From Flavobacterium luteum (GTDB lineage Bacteria; Bacteroidota; Bacteroidia; Flavobacteriales; Flavobacteriaceae), in assembly GCF_008806775.1 (NCBI RefSeq), contig NZ_WAEM01000004.1:62001-126000 (forward strand): 64,000 bases of DNA. Direction: 5' to 3'. Position 1 is the first letter of the stretch; each line of letters starts with the position of its first letter. The notes below the pieces were generated by a model. It was not told the origin of the DNA, made no database searches, and saw only the letters and a list, made by a program, of their open reading frames with translations. The position numbers and the translations under genes were made by a program. Shown here in pieces: positions 49,675-59,552 of the stretch.

Positions 49675-50589
49675 ATGCTACACTTAAACATTAAAGACGA
49701 AACCTCACGATTAAGAGCTGTAGTTCTTGGTTCAGCAATTAATAATGGGCCTACACCAAGCATTGAAGAGGCCTACGACCCAAAATCTTTAGAGCATATT
49801 TTAGCAGGAACGTATCCAATAGAAGCCAATATGGTTAAAGAAATGGAAGTATTTTATCAAGTATTTAAAAAATATGATGTTACCGTTTATAGACCAGAAA
49901 TGATTGAAAATTACAATCAGATTTTTGCTAGAGACATTGGTTTTGTCATAGACGATATTTTTTTTAAATCGAATATTCTTCCAGATAGGGAAAGAGAACT
50001 AGATGCTATCCAATACATTATAGCTCAAATGAATCCTGAAAAAGTGGTTCGTCCGCCAGAGGAAGTCCATATAGAAGGTGGTGATGTGATGCTTTGGAAT
50101 GATTATATTTTTATTGGAACCTATAAAGGAAGCGATTATAAAGATTATATTACAGCAAGAACAAATACGGAAGGTGTAAATTTTATAAAGAATTTTTTCC
50201 CAAATAAAATAGTGAAAGAATTCGATTTGGTAAAATCTAAAATTGAAGCTCGAGATAATGCGTTGCATTTAGATTGTTGTTTTCAACCCGTTGGTGTAGA
50301 TAAAGGAATTATTTACAAAAGAGGCTTTAGAGAAGAATCCGATTATCTATTTTTAGTTAAACTGTTCGGAAAAGAAAACCTTTTTCATATTACTAGAGAC
50401 GAAATGTATCATATGAATTCTAATGTTTTTTCAATTGCTCCCAATGTAGTTGTTTCAGAACGAAATTTCACGAGATTAAACAATTGGCTTCGCAGTAACG
50501 GGTTTATTGTTGAGGAAATCCCGTATGCCGAAATAGCCAAACAAGAAGGGTTGTTGCGCTGTTCTACCTTGCCTTTAATTAGAGATTAA
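49675..50589 (+). CDS. Amidinotransferase-fold hydrolase (dimethylarginine dimethylaminohydrolase/arginine-deiminase-like)
   Basis: A 304-residue protein of the guanidino-modifying superfamily. It has IFARDIGFVIDD, EVHIEGGDVMLWND, the catalytic His region DNALHLDCCFQPVG, and the C-terminal nucleophilic Cys in LLRCSTLPLIRD. Members hydrolyse arginine, methylarginine or agmatine-like compounds to citrulline or related products. It is followed 70 bp later by a second, distinct member (CtlX). The exact substrate is not readable. Confidence 0.8.
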   Translation: MLHLNIKDETSRLRAVVLGSAINNGPTPSIEEAYDPKSLEHILAGTYPIEANMVKEMEVFYQVFKKYDVTVYRPEMIENYNQIFARDIGFVIDDIFFKSNILPDRERELDAIQYIIAQMNPEKVVRPPEEVHIEGGDVMLWNDYIFIGTYKGSDYKDYITARTNTEGVNFIKNFFPNKIVKEFDLVKSKIEARDNALHLDCCFQPVGVDKGIIYKRGFREESDYLFLVKLFGKENLFHITRDEMYHMNSNVFSIAPNVVVSERNFTRLNNWLRSNGFIVEEIPYAEIAKQEGLLRCSTLPLIRD

Positions 50590-50659
50590 ATAGATATTTA
50601 AGTTTTAATATTTCTCAAAAATATTCTTTAGACTTTTTTGCTTTAAAATATAAAAAATC

Positions 50660-51595
50660 ATGAAACAAACTACAAACTCCATCTTAATGATTCGTCCAGT
50701 GGCGTTCAGGATGAACGAACAAACTGCTGTAAATAATTACTATCAAAAAGTAATTGATACTTTATCACCAGCTACAGTAAATGCTAAAGCACAGGAAGAA
50801 TTTGATGCTTTTGTCAACAAACTTCGCATGGTAGGAGTAGATGTAACTATAGTAAATGATACCTTGCAACCAGATACACCAGATAGTATTTTTCCTAACA
50901 ATTGGATTTCTTTTCATGAAGAAGGCGACGTGGCTATGTATCCAATGTTTGCAGAGAATCGACGTAAAGAGCGTCGTGAAGATATTTTAGATTTGCTTGA
51001 AGACAAAGGGTTTATAATCAACGAAATCATGGATTATACTGAAGCCGAGGAAGATGGCTATTTCTTAGAAGGTACAGGAAGTATGGTTTTAGATAGAGAA
51101 AACGATAAAGCCTATTGTGCACTTTCGCCTCGTTCTGATGAAGAATTGTTTATCGAATTCTGTGAAGATTTTGAATATACTCCAGTAATTTTCGAAGCAT
51201 TTCAAACCATAAACGGAGAACGAAAATTGATTTACCATACCAATGTTATGATGAGCGTTTGTGAAACTTTTGCCATTATTTGTGCCGATTGCATCGATGA
51301 TAAAAAAGAACGCAAAATGGTTTTGGATAGCTTAAGAGGAGATGAAAAAGAAGTCATACTAATCACCGAAGATCAAGTAAATTGTTTTGCAGGAAACATG
51401 CTTGAGGTAAAAGGAGCAGATGAAAGAAGATATTTAGTAATGAGCACCGCAGCACATAAAAGCCTTACCAAAAAACAAATCGCACAAATAGAGGAACACG
51501 TAACCATTTTGAGTTCGAGTTTAGATACCATCGAGGCATGCGGAGGCGGTAGCGCAAGATGTATGATGGCGGAGGTTTTCTTGCCAAAAGAATAA
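50660..51595 (+). CDS. ctlX: Citrulline-utilisation hydrolase CtlX-type amidinotransferase-fold protein
   Basis: A 311-residue protein. The N-terminal motif SIFPNNWISFHEEGDVAMYP is characteristic of the CtlX group, and the C-terminal nucleophile is in EACGGGSARCMMAEVF; the central His is in YHTNVMMSVCET. The name derives from citrulline use in other bacteria. It sits in tandem with the related hydrolase above, and the pair may act on successive intermediates. Only short spacers link these genes. Confidence 0.85.
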   Translation: MKQTTNSILMIRPVAFRMNEQTAVNNYYQKVIDTLSPATVNAKAQEEFDAFVNKLRMVGVDVTIVNDTLQPDTPDSIFPNNWISFHEEGDVAMYPMFAENRRKERREDILDLLEDKGFIINEIMDYTEAEEDGYFLEGTGSMVLDRENDKAYCALSPRSDEELFIEFCEDFEYTPVIFEAFQTINGERKLIYHTNVMMSVCETFAIICADCIDDKKERKMVLDSLRGDEKEVILITEDQVNCFAGNMLEVKGADERRYLVMSTAAHKSLTKKQIAQIEEHVTILSSSLDTIEACGGGSARCMMAEVFLPKE

Positions 51596-51630
51596 ATAAT
51601 TATATTCCCTTTTTATGAACATTTACACAT

Positions 51631-51996
51631 ATGAAAAATAAAAAAACATTAGTTCTAGGAGCTACAGCCAAACCAGAGAAATATGCTTATTTAGCAATTA
51701 CGATGCTTGTAGACAAAGGACATTCGGTTTTGGCAATTGGTCAAAATGCAGGTGAGGTTGCTGGAATAAAAATTCAAACTAAAGCCATTCCCTTAAAAAA
51801 TATAGATACAGTAACCTTATATTTAAATCCAGCTCGTCAACGTGATTATTACAATTATATCGTCGAGGCAAAACCCAAACGTGTCATTTTTAATCCAGGA
51901 ACCGAAAATCCAGAATTTTACCAGTTGTTGCAATTGAATAATATTAAAGTTGAAGTCGCCTGTACATTGGTTTTATTAACCACAAACCAGTATTAG
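51631..51996 (+). CDS. CoA-binding-domain protein (YccU-like)
   Basis: A 121-residue single-domain Rossmann protein with VLGATAKPEKYAYLAITMLV, HSVLAIGQNAGEVAG and VIFNPGTENPEFYQLL, matching the small CoA_binding_2 family. The function in the cell is unknown; members bind CoA. It lies 35 bp after ctlX and converges on the symporter gene across dispersed element B. Confidence 0.8.
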   Translation: MKNKKTLVLGATAKPEKYAYLAITMLVDKGHSVLAIGQNAGEVAGIKIQTKAIPLKNIDTVTLYLNPARQRDYYNYIVEAKPKRVIFNPGTENPEFYQLLQLNNIKVEVACTLVLLTTNQY

Positions 51997-52012
51997 ATTT
52001 TTCAGGAGCTTG

Positions 52013-52086
52013 TCCTGCTATTCACTTTATCTTTTGTGTTTTAAAGAAAAACACAAAAGTATGCCGTTACTATCAGGGCTAGGACA
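52013..52086. repeat. Dispersed hairpin element, copy B
   Basis: The left shoulder TCCTGCT (52013-52019), nine bases, ATCT, then CTTTTGTGTTTT (52031-52042) pairing with AAAACACAAAAG (52048-52059), 12 bp, and the right shoulder ATCAGGGCTA (52072-52081). An outer TGTCCT/AGGACA pair (52011-52016 and 52081-52086) encloses it. Shoulders match copy A at 42019-42080 while the stems are unrelated. Its position between two convergent stops also lets it act as a bidirectional terminator. Confidence 0.75.
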
Positions 52087-52091
52087 TTCAA

Positions 52092-53594
52092 TTAAAATCT
52101 CGTTTCATTAATTGCAGGTTTACTTATCAATAATAATCCAATAAAAGTGATTAATCCGTTTACGATTATAAGTTCATTGTCAAAAACATAATCACCAAAA
52201 AGCAGTGATGAATTTTTACTGATAAAAAAACAAATTGCTGGAGAAACCAAACAAATCATTGGAACCAATTTGTCATGAACCGTCCGGGATTTCATAAACA
52301 ATCCAAAAGTATACAGTCCTAAAAGAGGCCCATAAGTATAAGATGCGATTTTAAAAATCATACTCACTACAGATGCGTCATTAATCGCATTAAAAATTAC
52401 AATTACCAAAAACATCAAAAACGAAAAGCCAAGATGAACAAAATGTCGGTTTCTAACCATATTGTGTTTGTTGAGGTTTTCTACTTTATCCATTCCAAGA
52501 AAATCTACACAAAAAGAAGTGGTTAAAGCAGTTAAAGCCGAATCTGTTGTGGCAAAAGTAGCAGCTGTTAATCCTAATAAAAATACAATCGAAGGAATTA
52601 ATGTTAAATGATGAAAAGCGATTTCTGGAAATAATAAATCGGTTCTAGGTTTTCCAGTAATTAAATCAGTTGGAATAGCAATTCCATTTTTTTCAGCATA
52701 AATATAAAGTAGTGCACCAACGCTAAGAAAGAAAATATTTATGATTACAAAAATACCAGTAAAGGTAAACATGTTTTTTTGAGCTTCTCCAATGGTGGCA
52801 CAACTTAAATTTTTCTGCATCAAATCTTGGTCTAATCCCACCATGGCAATGGTAACAAAAATCCCGCCTAGAATTTGTTTCCAAAAATAGGTTCCTTTCA
52901 TATAATCTTCAAAGAAAAACACTTTAGAATAATTGCTATTTTTTACTTCTTCAAAAGCTTCAAAAACAGATAAATTTAAACTGTTACAAATAAAAAATAT
53001 CGTCAAAAAAACAGAAGAAACTAAGAAAAATGTTTGTAAAGTATCTGTAATTATAATCGTTTTTAGACCGCCACGATACGTATAAGCAAAAATTAATAGT
53101 AATGAAATTAAAACGGTAACCCCAAATGGAATGTGATAAAAGTCGAATACATACCGTTGCAAAACAATAACAACAAGATACAGTCTAAAGGATGAGCCAA
53201 TAGTTCTGCTGATTAAAAAAATACTTGCTGCGGTTTTATAACTTACAGTACCCAATCGTTTTTCGATATAACTATAAATCGAAGTTAGGTTCATTCTGTA
53301 ATATAACGGGAGCAATACTTTGGCAATGATTATAAATCCAATGGCATTTCCTAAAACAAACTGAAAATATTTGAATTGATTGTCAGGATTGCCGACTTCT
53401 CCAGGTACAGAAATAAAAGTAACTCCTGAAAGTGCTGTGCCAATCATTCCAAAAGCCACTAAATACCATTTTGAATTTTTATTGGCTTTAAAAAAAGCAT
53501 CGTTTCCACTATTTTTATTACTAACAAAATGCGAAATTATAAATAAGATGCCGAAGTAGATTATTATTAGCGTTAGTATAGCGAATGGGGTCAT
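52092..53594 (-). CDS. Sodium:solute symporter (SSS family)
   Basis: About 500 residues with some 13 hydrophobic segments. N-terminal features include KWYLVAFGMIGTALSGVTFI, matching the SSS sodium-binding region (the family's GTALSGVTFISVPG loop). AYTYRGGLKTIIITDTLQ is typical of TM6-7 in this family. It takes up an organic solute with sodium; the substrate is unknown. The start at 53594 gives an N-terminus of MTPFAILTLI; an in-frame ATG at 53615 adds seven residues. It converges on the CoA-binding gene. Confidence 0.85.
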   Translation of the reverse strand: MTPFAILTLIIIYFGILFIISHFVSNKNSGNDAFFKANKNSKWYLVAFGMIGTALSGVTFISVPGEVGNPDNQFKYFQFVLGNAIGFIIIAKVLLPLYYRMNLTSIYSYIEKRLGTVSYKTAASIFLISRTIGSSFRLYLVVIVLQRYVFDFYHIPFGVTVLISLLLIFAYTYRGGLKTIIITDTLQTFFLVSSVFLTIFFICNSLNLSVFEAFEEVKNSNYSKVFFFEDYMKGTYFWKQILGGIFVTIAMVGLDQDLMQKNLSCATIGEAQKNMFTFTGIFVIINIFFLSVGALLYIYAEKNGIAIPTDLITGKPRTDLLFPEIAFHHLTLIPSIVFLLGLTAATFATTDSALTALTTSFCVDFLGMDKVENLNKHNMVRNRHFVHLGFSFLMFLVIVIFNAINDASVVSMIFKIASYTYGPLLGLYTFGLFMKSRTVHDKLVPMICLVSPAICFFISKNSSLLFGDYVFDNELIIVNGLITFIGLLLISKPAINETRF

Positions 53595-53615
53595 GGAAGT
53601 TTCTTTAATTATCAA

Positions 53616-53936
53616 AAGCCAAAATACGAAAAAAAGTGAGTTGTAAATTATTTAATTTCTATAAATTAAAGAATAGGAACTTTACTGAAATTAAACAGCT
53701 AGCAATATAATTGTTAAAAAAACTTTAATTATCAGTAAACATTTTTTTGTAACTATATTTGCAAACCAAGTTAAGTCATAGGTTCTGCTCATTATTGTGA
53801 GTGAGAGTTGCGAAGCTGTGGGTTAAAATAATGAATGTTAAAAAGTTACGCTTTTTTAGTAAATATTTAATGAAGTTATATCCAGATTAATTGATTTAAA
53901 AAGGCAAGTTTAAATTATAAATAATAGAAAATACTT
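53616..53936. other. Intergenic leader of the polysaccharide locus
   Basis: No gene was seen. It holds the divergent promoters of the symporter and the flippase gene. TATATTTG (53754-53761) is a -7 match on the plus strand, without a TTG at -33. If used, the transcript would have about 170 nt of leader, including CTCATTATTGTGAG-like sequence (about 53788) able to form a small stem. No JUMPstart or ops element was recognised. Confidence 0.4.
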
Positions 53937-55301
53937 TTGAAGCAAATAATTCAAACAGTTTATAATAAAGTTGGTATTAAAAGTAATCGAACTAAAAACA
54001 TCACTAAGCATGTACTTATTTCATTTGTATATAAAGCAGGAAGTATTTTAGCTTCTTTTTTAATGGTTCCTTTAATAATTAATTATCTTGAAGCAGAAAA
54101 ATATGGAATATGGCTCACATTAAGTTCATTTGTTGCTTGGTTCTCCTTTTTTGATATTGGAATGGGAAACGGGCTAAGAAATAAATTCGCTGAAGCAAAA
54201 GCAAAAGGAGAATTGGGTTTGGCACAAGCTTATATAAGTACCGCTTATTTTACAATAGGAAGTATTAGTTTATTTTTGTCGATTTTTTTTTTTACGTTAA
54301 ACAATTTTATTGATTGGACAGCAGTTTTTAATACTAGTAGTAGTTTGCAAATGGAATTGAGTATAATTATGCCAGTTGTTTTTGCTTTTTTTTGTTTACA
54401 ATTAGTAGTAAAATTAATTATTACTATATATGTAGCCGATCAACATCACTCTATAAATGATAAAATTCAACTAACAACCAACGTAATCACTTTAATGTTA
54501 ATTTGGTTTTTAACATTGACTTCAGGAAGTTCATTATTACTTTTTGCCATATTGTTTTCAGTATTACCAGTAATAATTTTGTTGCTTCTTAATTTTGTTG
54601 CATTTTCAAATACCTATAAAGACTTTAGACCTCTATTTTCTTTGTGGCGAAAAGTGTATTTAAAAGATATAACTGGTGTTGGATTTAAGTTTTTTATAAT
54701 TCAAATAGCAACACTTATATTATTTACTACTGATAATTTTTTAATAAGTAAAATGTTTGGGCCGAAAGAAGTAGTGCCTTATAATATTGCATTTAAATAC
54801 TTTTCAATAATTATATTAGGATATTCTATAGTAGTTGCTCCATTTTGGTCGTCATTTACTGAAGCATTTGCTAAAAAAGATATTACTTGGATAAAGCAAT
54901 CTGTAAAAAATATATTAAAGTTATGGTTGCTAGTTCCTATTATCTTATTAGTTATGATTGTTTTTTCTAATTTCTTTTACAAAACATGGATAGGGGATAA
55001 AGTAATAGTAAATTATGGACTAACACTGTCTATGGCATTATATGCTTTATTAGTGACTTTTAGTATGGTTTTTGTGAATTTCATCAACGGAGTTGGTAAA
55101 ATAAAATTACAATTGATTACAAGTATAATTTCAATATTCATTAATATTCCGCTTTCTATTTTATTGGCCAAATATTTTAATCTCGGTAGTGTTGGTGTAA
55201 TTTTGGCCACCTGTTTTAGTTTGAGCTATTCAGTTATTTTGAGACCATTACAGTTTTATAAAATAATTAATAATACCGCTAATGGAATTTGGGACAAATA
55301 A
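53937..55301 (+). CDS. Wzx-like polysaccharide flippase
   Basis: A 454-residue membrane protein with about 12 hydrophobic segments. Opening sequence FVYKAGSILASFLMVPLIIN and EKYGIWLTLSSFVAWFSFFD matches the polysaccharide-biosynthesis/MOP exporter family. It should flip lipid-linked repeat units across the inner membrane. The start is TTG at 53937; no ATG lies in a better place. It opens a run of plus-strand surface-glycan genes. Confidence 0.82.
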   Translation: MKQIIQTVYNKVGIKSNRTKNITKHVLISFVYKAGSILASFLMVPLIINYLEAEKYGIWLTLSSFVAWFSFFDIGMGNGLRNKFAEAKAKGELGLAQAYISTAYFTIGSISLFLSIFFFTLNNFIDWTAVFNTSSSLQMELSIIMPVVFAFFCLQLVVKLIITIYVADQHHSINDKIQLTTNVITLMLIWFLTLTSGSSLLLFAILFSVLPVIILLLLNFVAFSNTYKDFRPLFSLWRKVYLKDITGVGFKFFIIQIATLILFTTDNFLISKMFGPKEVVPYNIAFKYFSIIILGYSIVVAPFWSSFTEAFAKKDITWIKQSVKNILKLWLLVPIILLVMIVFSNFFYKTWIGDKVIVNYGLTLSMALYALLVTFSMVFVNFINGVGKIKLQLITSIISIFINIPLSILLAKYFNLGSVGVILATCFSLSYSVILRPLQFYKIINNTANGIWDK

Positions 55302-55330
55302 TGAAATTAAATTAATTCAAAAAAATCAGA

Positions 55331-56392
55331 ATGTTCTATTATAATTATTATAAAAGTTTAGCAAAGACATATGTAAAAGCATTTTTTCAAAAGGAAAATG
55401 CAAAGCAAGCGAATATTAATTTCTTAGATATAGGTATTATCAATCCTTCTATAGGTACAGCAAATTTAGGAGATTTAATTATTTATGATGCGGTTATTAA
55501 TGAATTAAGAAGTCATTATCCAAATGATCTTTTTACGAACTATCCATCTCAATTGCATACTAATTATGAAGCAAAACAAATGATGGGTAAAAAAGATTTT
55601 TTATTTGTTTCTGGTACAAATCTTTTAACTTCAAATATGAATGAACGATTTCAATGGAAAATTGATCCTAGTCATAAAATTTTCTTAAAAAATAAAGTTT
55701 TATTGATGGGAGTTGGGTGGTGGCAATATCAAATAAAGCCAAATTCCTATACTAGAAGATTATATAAATCAATATTAAAATCTGAATATTTGCATTCTGT
55801 AAGAGATAGTTATACTTATAATATGCTTCAAGATATTGGCATTACCAATGTTATAAATACATCTTGTCCAACTTTATGGGGGCTGAAACCTGATTTATGT
55901 GCTTCAATCCCAAAGAAAAAGGCCTCAAATGTAATAACAACTTTAACTTTTTATAAGTCAGATACGCAATTAGACAGGAAAATGCTTGAAATATTGATAG
56001 AAAAATATGAAACAGTATATTTATGGGTTCAGGGTATTGAAGATATTGGTTACTTGAATAAAATTTACGCTAGAGCGGACAAAATAAAGCTGGTAGCACC
56101 AACAATAGAAGCATATAATAAAATACTCGAGGAACCATCGATTGAATATTTAGGGACTAGGTTACATGCAGGTATAAGAGCTTTACAAAAAGGTGTCAGA
56201 ACATTAATTGTAGCAGTAGATAATAGGGCGGTCGAAATAGGAAAAGACACAAATTTAAATGTAATTAAAAGAGAAGATATTGAACAAATGCATGACTTTA
56301 TAGATTTACCGTATCAAACTAAAATTAATTTGCCACAGGAAAATATTGATAGATGGAGAGCATCATTGCCCAAAAGTATTTTAAATAAATAA
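55331..56392 (+). CDS. Polysaccharide pyruvyl transferase family protein
   Basis: A 353-residue protein. GTANLGDLIIYDAVINELRS is the N-terminal motif of the pyruvyl-transferase fold, with FVSGTNLL in the first half. EYLGTRLHAGIRALQKGVRT and DNRAVEIGKD near the C-terminus match the family signature with the conserved His (TRLHAG). Members transfer pyruvate ketals to glycans; some are repurposed. It lies between the flippase and a GT4 gene. Confidence 0.83.
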   Translation: MFYYNYYKSLAKTYVKAFFQKENAKQANINFLDIGIINPSIGTANLGDLIIYDAVINELRSHYPNDLFTNYPSQLHTNYEAKQMMGKKDFLFVSGTNLLTSNMNERFQWKIDPSHKIFLKNKVLLMGVGWWQYQIKPNSYTRRLYKSILKSEYLHSVRDSYTYNMLQDIGITNVINTSCPTLWGLKPDLCASIPKKKASNVITTLTFYKSDTQLDRKMLEILIEKYETVYLWVQGIEDIGYLNKIYARADKIKLVAPTIEAYNKILEEPSIEYLGTRLHAGIRALQKGVRTLIVAVDNRAVEIGKDTNLNVIKREDIEQMHDFIDLPYQTKINLPQENIDRWRASLPKSILNK

Positions 56393-56425
56393 ACCAAAGT
56401 ATAGCTATCTAAATAATTACAAAAT

Positions 56426-57685
56426 ATGAAAACCCTTTGGTTCACGAATACGCCTTCTAAATATGATCAAGGTAAGCATTCCTATCATGGAGGGGGTTGG
56501 ATTGAGTCTCTTGAAGAATTGGTTTCAGAGCATAAAGACATAGAATTAGCCATATCGTTTTTTCATAAAGATGGTTTTCAAAAAGAACGAATAGGAAATA
56601 CAACGTATTATCCAATTTTAAGAAAATCGGCAAAAAAAACACCTTTAAAACATATCATAAATAATTGGACTGGTAAAATTGAAAATTCAAATTATATTCT
56701 TCAAATGAAAAAAATAATTGAAGATTTTAAACCTGATTTAATTCATGTTTTTGGAACAGAAGGAATATTTACTTCGATTCAAAGTGAAACAACCATACCA
56801 GTTGTAATACATCTTCAAGGATTAATAAATCCAATCGTAAATGCTTACTTTCCTCCTTCACAATCTAAATTAAATTTCCTTTTTAATTTTAGCTATTTTA
56901 AAAACAATTTATTAGGGAAAAGCCATTTTTTTTCTATGAAACGGCTAAGAAAACAAGCAATTCTTGAAGAAAATAGTTTAAAACTTGCCATGTATGTAAT
57001 GGGAAGAACAAATTGGGATAAATCTATTGTTAGGTTATACGCGCCTAATGCTCATTATTTTCATATTGATGAGGTGCTTAGAGCTCCTTTTTATTTTGAA
57101 AGTAATACTGTTAATCTTGAATCAGACTCTATTTATTTGGTTTCAACATTGTCATCTACTATATATAAGGGAATTGATGTTGTTTTAAAAGCAGCAAAAT
57201 TACTTCATGAAAAAACCAATATCAAATTTAAGTGGCAATTAATAGGAATAGACAAAGACGATAAGATTTTCAAACATTTTGAAAAAAGTATTGGTGTACA
57301 GCATAAACACATTAACATAGAATGTTTAGGAAGGAAATCCCCAAAGGAATTAATATTAATTGTTAAAAAATCGCATTTGTTTATTCATCCCTCATATATA
57401 GACAATAGCCCAAATAGTGTTTGTGAAGCACAAATGTTAGGAATTCCAGTTGTTGCTTGCAATGTTGGGGGCATAACTTCGTTAATAGAACATAAAGAAA
57501 CTGGAATGCTTTTCCCCTCAAATGGTATTTATGAGCTTACAGCAATTGTTCAGGATTATGTAAATAATCCTAAAAAATATTTAAATATAGCCGAAAAAGC
57601 AAGAGAGGTTGCGATGATTCGACACAATAAGAAAACAATTCTTGGCGATGTGATTAGTTGTTATAGTAAAATTGTAAAAAAATAG
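56426..57685 (+). CDS. Glycosyltransferase family 4-like protein
   Basis: A 419-residue GT-B protein. The C-terminal nucleotide-sugar site contains HPSYIDNSPNSVCEAQMLG, including the usual glutamate of EX7E (E in SVCEAQML), and VVACNVGGITSLIEHKETGM. The N-terminal domain has HGGGWIESLEELV. It adds one sugar of the repeat unit; donor and linkage are unknown. It precedes the acyltransferase gene by one base. Confidence 0.85.
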   Translation: MKTLWFTNTPSKYDQGKHSYHGGGWIESLEELVSEHKDIELAISFFHKDGFQKERIGNTTYYPILRKSAKKTPLKHIINNWTGKIENSNYILQMKKIIEDFKPDLIHVFGTEGIFTSIQSETTIPVVIHLQGLINPIVNAYFPPSQSKLNFLFNFSYFKNNLLGKSHFFSMKRLRKQAILEENSLKLAMYVMGRTNWDKSIVRLYAPNAHYFHIDEVLRAPFYFESNTVNLESDSIYLVSTLSSTIYKGIDVVLKAAKLLHEKTNIKFKWQLIGIDKDDKIFKHFEKSIGVQHKHINIECLGRKSPKELILIVKKSHLFIHPSYIDNSPNSVCEAQMLGIPVVACNVGGITSLIEHKETGMLFPSNGIYELTAIVQDYVNNPKKYLNIAEKAREVAMIRHNKKTILGDVISCYSKIVKK

Positions 57686-57686
57686 G

Positions 57687-58304
57687 ATGCAGTATTTATT
57701 TATTTATTTATTAAAAATTTTAAAAAGAATTCAGGTTTACATTTTAAGACCTTTTGATTGGGTTATTAGTTTCTTTATTCTTTATGCGAATGGATGCAAG
57801 TTTAGATCTTTTAAGAGCATTGGGATTCCAAAAATTAATATTAGTTTAGGAGGAAAATGCTTCATTGGCAATAACTTTAGAATGAATAATCGTGAATCAT
57901 CAAATCCTATTGGGCGTTTTTACGCCTGCAGTATTATTGTTGGCAAAAACGGAAAACTGATTATTGGTAATAATGTAGGAATGAGCTCGTCAGCAATAGT
58001 TTGTCAGGACACTATAGAAATTGGGAATGATGTTAATATTGGGGGTAATGTTGTTATATATGACACTAATTTTCATAGTTTAGATTATTTGAAGCGACAA
58101 AATCATGAAGCCGATATAATTGATGTAAAAACAAGACCAGTTAAAATTGGTAACAATGTTTTTATTGGCGCACATACAACAATACTTAAAGGTGTTACAA
58201 TTGGGGATAATTCAATTGTTGGAGCATGTTCATTAGTTACTAAAGACATTTCAAGTAATGAAGTTTGGGGTGGTAATCCTGCAAAATTTATTAAAATCAT
58301 ATAA
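57687..58304 (+). CDS. Hexapeptide-repeat acyltransferase (WcaF/maltose-acetyltransferase-like)
   Basis: A 205-residue protein. Left-handed beta-helix hexapeptide repeats run from about 75 to 195 (IGNNVGMSSSAIV, IGNDVNIGGNVV, IGNNVFIGAHTTILKGVTIG). The loop TNFHSLDYLK holds the probable catalytic His. A hydrophobic stretch lies near the N-terminus (FDWVISFFILYANG). It probably O- or N-acetylates a sugar. It follows the GT4 gene by one base and precedes the polymerase by 9 bp. Confidence 0.85.
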   Translation: MQYLFIYLLKILKRIQVYILRPFDWVISFFILYANGCKFRSFKSIGIPKINISLGGKCFIGNNFRMNNRESSNPIGRFYACSIIVGKNGKLIIGNNVGMSSSAIVCQDTIEIGNDVNIGGNVVIYDTNFHSLDYLKRQNHEADIIDVKTRPVKIGNNVFIGAHTTILKGVTIGDNSIVGACSLVTKDISSNEVWGGNPAKFIKII

Positions 58305-58313
58305 CTAATAGAA

Positions 58314-59483
58314 GTGCAGAGACTAAAAAACTATATTTTTATTTCTATTTTTCTTGCAGGTATTACTTATAGCTATTATTTATCAACAAGGTTATATTTT
58401 TTCAGAACTGTATCTTTTGTTGCATTGTCTTTTTTCTATTTTTTTATTTTCTTACATATTTCTATAGGAATCAAAGAATTAAAGAAAAGATCATTTTCTA
58501 TTAATCCAATTTCAATATATTTAACGACAGTATTTATAATTTTATTTTTCTCATTAACTAGAGATAAATTAGATTATATAACTCTTTTTTTTCATCCTTA
58601 TGCATTTCCCGCTTTTTTTTTAGCGGTAGTAGCTTTGCTTGTAAACAAGAAAAGCGTTTCTTTTTTGTCTTTAGTTAGCAAATACATGACTAATTTAATT
58701 CCACTAATCACTATTTTAGATTTATTTATTTTTAAATTTCCTATCCTTCTTTTTACCAGTTATTCCTTTTTTTTATTTGAGTTTTTAACTACGAAAAGTG
58801 ATAACAGGAAATTTTTTATCTCTATATTATTAATAGCAACAATTAATGTTTTTAGAATCTACGATAATCGTTCAGGGATAATTGTAATATCTATGTTTTT
58901 ATTTACTTTTTTAGCCACAAAAGCATTTAGATTAGTTAAATCTAAATTCTTAAAGTTTATTTTTTTAGTTGCTTCCTTTACTCTTATATATTTTTTATTC
59001 TTTTATTTCGCAGAAATTTTCGAATATCTAACGTCTTCAATAAAGTCTGAAACTATAAGTAAAACCGATACTCGTTCTTTTTTATTTATAGAACTTTTTT
59101 CAGACATGAAAGGTTCAGATTATATTTTAGGAAGAGGATATTTAGGTACTTACTATAGTCCTTATTTTAAGGAATGGCTTGGTGATGGAGGTGATAGTTC
59201 AACAAGATTTTCACTCGAAATTGGTTTTTTAGAGATTATTTTAAAAGGGGGAATCACGATGCTTGTAATCACTTTATTTGTATTTATGAAGTACATTTAT
59301 TTTGGGATTATAAACTTTAAACCCAATAGTTTTCATTTTTTAACTGCGGCATGGTTATTATTAGAATTTGCAATGTTATCTGTTGAAAATGTCCCAAATT
59401 TTGGTGTACATTTTTTCTTTATTTGGATATTGATCGGGATATTAAATAAACGAAAAAATAATTTTATTTTATTAAAAAATTAA
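58314..59483 (+). CDS. Wzy-like O-antigen polymerase
   Basis: A 389-residue membrane protein with about 10-11 hydrophobic segments and a large periplasmic loop around 255-300 (KTDTRSFLFIELFSDMKGSD to GDGGDSSTRFSLEIGF). The Arg-rich loop and topology resemble Wzy polymerases, which have little sequence conservation. The start is GTG at 58314; a Bacteroidota-like A-rich stretch precedes it. Assignment rests on topology and locus context. Confidence 0.65.
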   Translation: MQRLKNYIFISIFLAGITYSYYLSTRLYFFRTVSFVALSFFYFFIFLHISIGIKELKKRSFSINPISIYLTTVFIILFFSLTRDKLDYITLFFHPYAFPAFFLAVVALLVNKKSVSFLSLVSKYMTNLIPLITILDLFIFKFPILLFTSYSFFLFEFLTTKSDNRKFFISILLIATINVFRIYDNRSGIIVISMFLFTFLATKAFRLVKSKFLKFIFLVASFTLIYFLFFYFAEIFEYLTSSIKSETISKTDTRSFLFIELFSDMKGSDYILGRGYLGTYYSPYFKEWLGDGGDSSTRFSLEIGFLEIILKGGITMLVITLFVFMKYIYFGIINFKPNSFHFLTAAWLLLEFAMLSVENVPNFGVHFFFIWILIGILNKRKNNFILLKN

Positions 59484-59552
59484 TAGTGTTATTTAAATCA
59501 CAACTTTAGTTTTTTAACTTTAAAAATATACAGTATCATCAATTTGAATTAA

